Origin: Geofilum sp964396555
GTDB lineage: Bacteria; Bacteroidota; Bacteroidia; Bacteroidales; Marinilabiliaceae
NCBI GenBank assembly: GCA_964396555.1
Contig: CAYNFX010000012.1
Span: 1-30,007, forward strand
Length of the DNA: 30,007 nt
Direction of reading: 5' to 3'
Shown: positions 26,858-30,007 of the stretch, one piece after another
How the letters are laid out: the number at the start of each line of letters is the position of its first letter
Numbering within the stretch: position 1 is the stretch's first letter
Position numbers and translations under genes: made by a program
The notes under the pieces: model-generated
What the model was told of the DNA's origin: nothing
Seen by the model: only the letters and a program-made list of their open reading frames with translations
Database searches by the model: none

Positions 26858-27997
26858 TCAAAGTGCAAAGCCCCTCACTATGGCTTGGTGGCCGTATTTA
26901 ATCCTTATCCTGTCAATAGCTCTGGACAGGTTGATATCCTCTATCCTGTCCTCAAAAAGGTCGAGTTGCTGGGCTCCCCATATAAGGTTACTCAGCCTTA
27001 CCCCTATAAGGCGGATCAGCATGCGGCGGCTGTAAAGTCTGCCAAACAGATCCAGCACCTTTTCAGAGATAAGGCGCTCGGATGCGGTATAGGGCAGCTT
27101 GACCTGCATTGTGTGAGTGTCGAAGTTGCTGTAGCGTATCTTGACAGTCACGCATGAGGTAAGGCGTCCATCCTTGCGCAGGTCAAAGGCCAGTTCATCA
27201 GCCATCGACAGCATTATTTTCCTGAGTAGCACAATATCAATAGTATCCTGATCGAAGGTATGCTCCTTACTGATACTCTTATTTTGGTGAAAGGGAATCA
27301 CCTCGCTGTTGTCTATACCGTTGGCCTTGTTCCATATGCTCACCCCGTTCTGTCCCAGCACCCGTCTCATAGTAAGTGCATCCATTTCCTGCAGAGTACT
27401 GATCTGCGAGATCCCCATATTGCGCAGCAGAGGATAGGTCTTCTCGCCTATACCCGGGATCTTGCGTATGGACAAGGGAGCCAAAAAGCCCTTCTCAGCC
27501 CCCTTCTCCACCCTGCGTTCACCGCAGGGCTTGGCCTCTCCGGTTGCAATCTTGCTCACCGTCTTGTTTACAGAAAAGCCCAGTGATATTGGCAGCCCCG
27601 TTTCTTTTATTATACGTCTGCGCAGTTCCTGCGCCAGCTTCCACGATCCGAAAAACCTGTCCATGCCGGTCATGTCAATGTAGTGCTCATCGATACTGGC
27701 CTTCTCAACGACAGGCACAGTCTCCTCGATAATCTCGGTGACCATGTTGGAATACTTTGCATACAGCTCCAGGTCACCTCGTATCATTATAGCTTCGGGA
27801 CAAAGCTGTTTTGCAAGCTTCATTGGCATTGCAGAATGCACGCCAAAGCGACGCGCTTCATAGCTGCAGGCTGACACTACGCCACGGTCGGAATTACCTC
27901 CTATCAACACTGGCTTTCCGACAAGACTGCTGTTGATAAGCCGCTCCACAGACACGAAGAATGTATCCAGATCACAATGAACAATAGTGCGTTCCAT
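26858..27997 (-). CDS. dinB: Y-family DNA polymerase (Pol IV/DinB-like)
   Basis: A 379-residue translesion polymerase starting at the ATG at 27995-27997 (MERTIVHCDLD); an in-frame TTG 15 bases upstream is less likely. Catalytic residues are kept: D9 in CDLDTFF, and D103 and E104 in SIDEHYIDMTG, where His105 replaces the usual Ala. The helix-hairpin-helix RKIPGIGEKTYPLL and the little-finger domain follow. A canonical clamp-binding motif QLDLF sits at 344-348, followed by about 30 residues (LSRAIDRIRIKYG) that resemble the end of UmuC/ImuB rather than E. coli Pol IV. It heads an operon with the short dnaE and is divergent from an S24 repressor. It plays the part ImuB plays in other mutasomes but appears catalytically competent. 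Confidence 0.9.
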   Translation of the reverse strand: MERTIVHCDLDTFFVSVERLINSSLVGKPVLIGGNSDRGVVSACSYEARRFGVHSAMPMKLAKQLCPEAIMIRGDLELYAKYSNMVTEIIEETVPVVEKASIDEHYIDMTGMDRFFGSWKLAQELRRRIIKETGLPISLGFSVNKTVSKIATGEAKPCGERRVEKGAEKGFLAPLSIRKIPGIGEKTYPLLRNMGISQISTLQEMDALTMRRVLGQNGVSIWNKANGIDNSEVIPFHQNKSISKEHTFDQDTIDIVLLRKIMLSMADELAFDLRKDGRLTSCVTVKIRYSNFDTHTMQVKLPYTASERLISEKVLDLFGRLYSRRMLIRLIGVRLSNLIWGAQQLDLFEDRIEDINLSRAIDRIRIKYGHQAIVRGFAL

Positions 27998-28037
27998 ACT
28001 AACTAGCCCCAAATCTTTTTTTGTAAAACTACTACCG

Positions 28038-28072
28038 TTTGTATCGAAATATCTTATATTTGCTGATACAAA
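28038..28072. promoter_or_regulatory. Candidate operator dyad between dinB and the repressor
   Basis: TTTGTATC (28038-28045) and GATACAAA (28065-28072) are perfect inverted copies separated by 19 bases, which puts the half-site centres 27 bp apart. The dyad encloses the candidate -7 element of the repressor gene and lies 41 bases upstream of the dinB ATG. The position suits a repressor controlling itself and the polymerase operon. It is unlike the E. coli or Gram-positive LexA boxes. Confidence 0.55.
28055..28062 (+). promoter_or_regulatory. Probable -7 element of the repressor gene (TATATTTG)
   Basis: TATATTTG fits TAnnTTTG and ends 18 bases before the repressor ATG, inside the candidate operator dyad. 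The -33 region is poor, which would suit a weak or regulated promoter. Confidence 0.5.
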
Positions 28073-28080
28073 TCATAGCA

Positions 28081-28854
28081 ATGTCGTTACTAGCTGATAA
28101 CATACGCTATCTGCGCAATCGTCTGGATTATTCGCAGCAGAAGGTGGCCGACGATCTTGTGATCACGCGCGGCCGTTATGCAAAATATGAGGACGGGGCA
28201 TCCGAGCCTCCCATCGACATTCTGGTTCGTATGTCGCGTTATTACAATGTGAGTATAGACCTTCTGGTCACGGTAGATCTGAGGAAGTACTCCCTGAGCG
28301 AGATGCTAAAGCTGCCCGACAACCGCATACTGCTTCCAGTCAAGGTTGACAGACACGGCGCCAATGTTATAGAGTTGGTGCCCCACAGGGCCACTATGGG
28401 CTACCTGCAAGGCTATGCAGATCCCGAATACATTGAGAGCCTGCAGACCATAACCATCCCCTTTCTGGGCCCAGGCAAGTACAGGGCCTTTCCTGCGGAG
28501 GGGGACTCAATGCCTCCCCACCCCGACGGTTCTTACATAATCGGCAGATACGTCGAAAGCATCAATGAACTAAAGGCCGGCAAGACTTATGTATTTATTA
28601 CCCGTAACAAGGGCATCACTTACAAGAGGTTGCAGGCCAGGATGGGTGATGAACTTGAATTATGTCCCGACAATGCACTTTATAATTCCTACAGAGTGCA
28701 TTTGGCAGATATCTACGAGATATGGGAATTTGCCTGCAGCATAGCAACCCGCGAATTCTCAAAGGGAGAAGTGCAGGGCGACAATATCGCGATTATGAGA
28801 ATGCTTGGGGAACTAAAGGAAGAGATCAACAACCTTAGGGAAGGAAATAAATAA
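28081..28854 (+). CDS. HTH/S24 peptidase repressor, LexA-like
   Basis: A 257-residue regulator starting at the ATG at 28081; an upstream in-frame start would translate through the promoter and operator. Residues 5-65 form an XRE-type helix-turn-helix (LRNRLDYSQQKVADDLVITRG). Residues 100-225 form an S24 (LexA/UmuD/CI) peptidase domain with Ser143 in EGDSM and Lys182 in ITYKRLQ, 39 residues apart as expected. The self-cleavage position aligns with Met106-Gly107 (ATMGYLQGYADPEY) instead of the usual Ala-Gly. In this family DNA damage triggers RecA-aided self-cleavage and derepression. It is divergent from dinB-dnaE, which it probably controls. The C-terminal ~30 residues form an extra charged helix. 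Confidence 0.88.
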   Translation: MSLLADNIRYLRNRLDYSQQKVADDLVITRGRYAKYEDGASEPPIDILVRMSRYYNVSIDLLVTVDLRKYSLSEMLKLPDNRILLPVKVDRHGANVIELVPHRATMGYLQGYADPEYIESLQTITIPFLGPGKYRAFPAEGDSMPPHPDGSYIIGRYVESINELKAGKTYVFITRNKGITYKRLQARMGDELELCPDNALYNSYRVHLADIYEIWEFACSIATREFSKGEVQGDNIAIMRMLGELKEEINNLREGNK

Positions 28855-28976
28855 GACATCAGTAGAAGAGGATACCCACACAGAATTGATATTTTGCAGG
28901 CTACAGTTGCTTGACAGACTGGAATAAGCTGCAAGAGAAACTTCCAGGTCCTATACTTACAGCCTTAAAAAAAGAA

Positions 28977-29000
28977 AGACTGTCACTCTCGTGACAGTCT
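28977..29000 (-). terminator. Intrinsic terminator after tRNA-fMet
   Basis: AGACTGTCAC (28977-28986) pairs with GTGACAGTCT (28991-29000) around a TCTC loop. On the minus strand a T-rich run follows. It starts 7 bases past the tRNA 3' end. It may also stop repressor transcripts coming from the left. Confidence 0.85.
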
Positions 29001-29006
29001 TCTTAG

Positions 29007-29079
<73 letters not shown>

Positions 29080-29125
29080 GTATATCTTAAAAACAAAATG
29101 TTGTCTCTCTTTCGAATTGCGGTTG

Positions 29126-29157
29126 CAAATATAAGAGTTGTTTTCAGCAAATGCAAC
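29126..29157 (-). promoter_or_regulatory. Probable promoter of the initiator tRNA
   Basis: On the minus strand GTTG (29157-29154), 20 bases, then TATATTTG (29133-29126): a full -7 match and three of four -33 bases, placed about 45 bases before the tRNA. Confidence 0.55.
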
Positions 29158-30007
29158 TATTCAGCCAAAAAAATGAAGCCAAAGCACTAAACTGCTTTAA
29201 GGTCAATTTTCTAAGTTCAAAATTTTAGGTTTTAGGCTATTAATTAACAGCCTCTTAGAACTGAAGACGATTTCATATTTTCCTTCCAACTTCCATTCCC
29301 AACCACGGTAATAAATATCCAATACCCTTCCTTTTACTTTTGTCTTTCACATACCATCTTCTGCACTTAGGGCAGGAGTCGATAAATCCATATATAAGCC
29401 TGTTTCTGCGGTTTTCAGGATATCCTGATGCTGAAGATGTTTAAATTGCTTTGTCTAATTCACACGATTCTTTCTTGAACAATACAAATTATTAGTCTAT
29501 AATTGTCAAAGATTGTGCCCAAGCTAAACACCCCGGTTTTCTTGATAAAGATTAGCCGGGATTTAACTTTAAACCCAAATTATGCTGCTACTCATCTTTT
29601 TTTTTCAATTTCAATACAGTTCTCAAAGAGCTTCCAGAGTTCCGCTATTATCACCAACATTATCCCCGGAGTAATTATCTATTAAACTTTTGATAGAGGT
29701 ATAACTGGTCTGAGCTTTGCTTTTAATTTCAATCTGTTCTCGCTTAAGAGCTGTGGTTGTTTACAGCAAGGGAACTTCCTGCATTATATAATTATTGATC
29801 TTTGTTTTACCACTTAATTAAGACTGCCTATGAACACGAGAGGGGAAAGAAACAACCCATCCCCCGACAAGCGAAGAATGGGTTGAATACTAATTAATTA
29901 TTCGAATCTGTGCAGACTAAAGATAATACTTGTAGCAGCATCATATGTGCAGAACATTCCAAATACGGTTGTTGAAACAATGACTGACTACGCCATAAAG
30001 ATGTGTT
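29158..30007. other. 850-base AT-rich region without a convincing intact gene
   Basis: No ORF here has a recognisable domain, and frames on both strands are broken every 20-60 codons. On the minus strand an open stretch of 55 codons (29273-29440) without an ATG start encodes DSCPKCRRWYV and a basic tail, and may be the decayed end of a zinc-ribbon gene. A 7-bp hairpin AACCCAT/ATGGGTT (29854-29860 with 29878-29884) could be a terminator for something entering from the right edge. On the plus strand the last 28 bases open a frame MTDYAIKMC that runs off the end; it vaguely recalls Rrf2 regulators but is too short to call. Confidence 0.4.

Noticed and set aside
28039..28080. Upstream start for the S24 repressor
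   Set aside because: It would place the operator dyad and -7 element inside the coding region; the ATG at 28081 precedes a normal HTH domain.
29503..29685. 60-codon plus-strand ORF in the terminal region
   Set aside because: No recognisable motif, non-ATG start, AT-rich low-complexity composition, and similar short open frames occur on the other strand.

Overview
The window comes from a member of the Bacteroidota, most likely the order Bacteroidales in the broad sense. Seen in the sequence: an LpxC-FabZ fusion between lpxD and lpxA, a sigma54 activator overlapping an LptE-type lipoprotein gene, a sufBCDS-sufE-DUF59 order, a GSCFA-domain protein, promoter elements of the Bacteroidetes type (TTTG, about 20 bases, TAnnTTTG) and no evident Shine-Dalgarno pattern. 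A 100-N run flanked by an exact 55-base duplication marks it as a scaffolded draft assembly or MAG. The genus cannot be told from this window.

Layout. 1-3942 (+): two tandem paralogous lipoproteins with a C-terminal TlpA-like thioredoxin domain, ending at a shared bidirectional terminator. 4080-8009 (-): lepA, then groES-groEL. 8262-11348 (-): sigma54 activator, lptE, a TPR-like protein and secG, tightly packed and ending at a strong intrinsic terminator. 11556-12314 (+): kdsB. 12315-20164 (-): a long iron-sulfur operon in the order sufB, sufC, sufD, sufS, sufE, DUF59, queG, GSCFA. A perfect Bacteroidetes-type promoter lies about 330 bases upstream of sufB, so a long leader with several inverted repeats is predicted. 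20611-23904 (+): lpxD, lpxC-fabZ, lpxA, the first steps of lipid A synthesis. 23909-28854: a DNA-damage-type cassette with a divergently transcribed S24/LexA-like repressor (+), a Y-family polymerase (-) and a short second DnaE (-). 29007-29079 (-): initiator tRNA-Met with its own promoter and terminator. 29080-30007: no convincing intact gene.

How the genes work together. Much of the window serves the outer membrane: lpxD, lpxC-fabZ and lpxA make the lipid A precursor, kdsB activates Kdo, lptE belongs to LPS transport, and secG to protein export. The suf operon builds Fe-S clusters and carries an Fe-S client, queG. The most interesting unit is the repressor/Y-polymerase/DnaE cassette. It resembles the imuB-dnaE2 mutasome, but its Y-family enzyme keeps its catalytic residues and a clamp-binding QLDLF motif. 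Its repressor has Met-Gly where an Ala-Gly self-cleavage site is usual, and a perfect TTTGTATC/GATACAAA dyad sits in the divergent promoter region.
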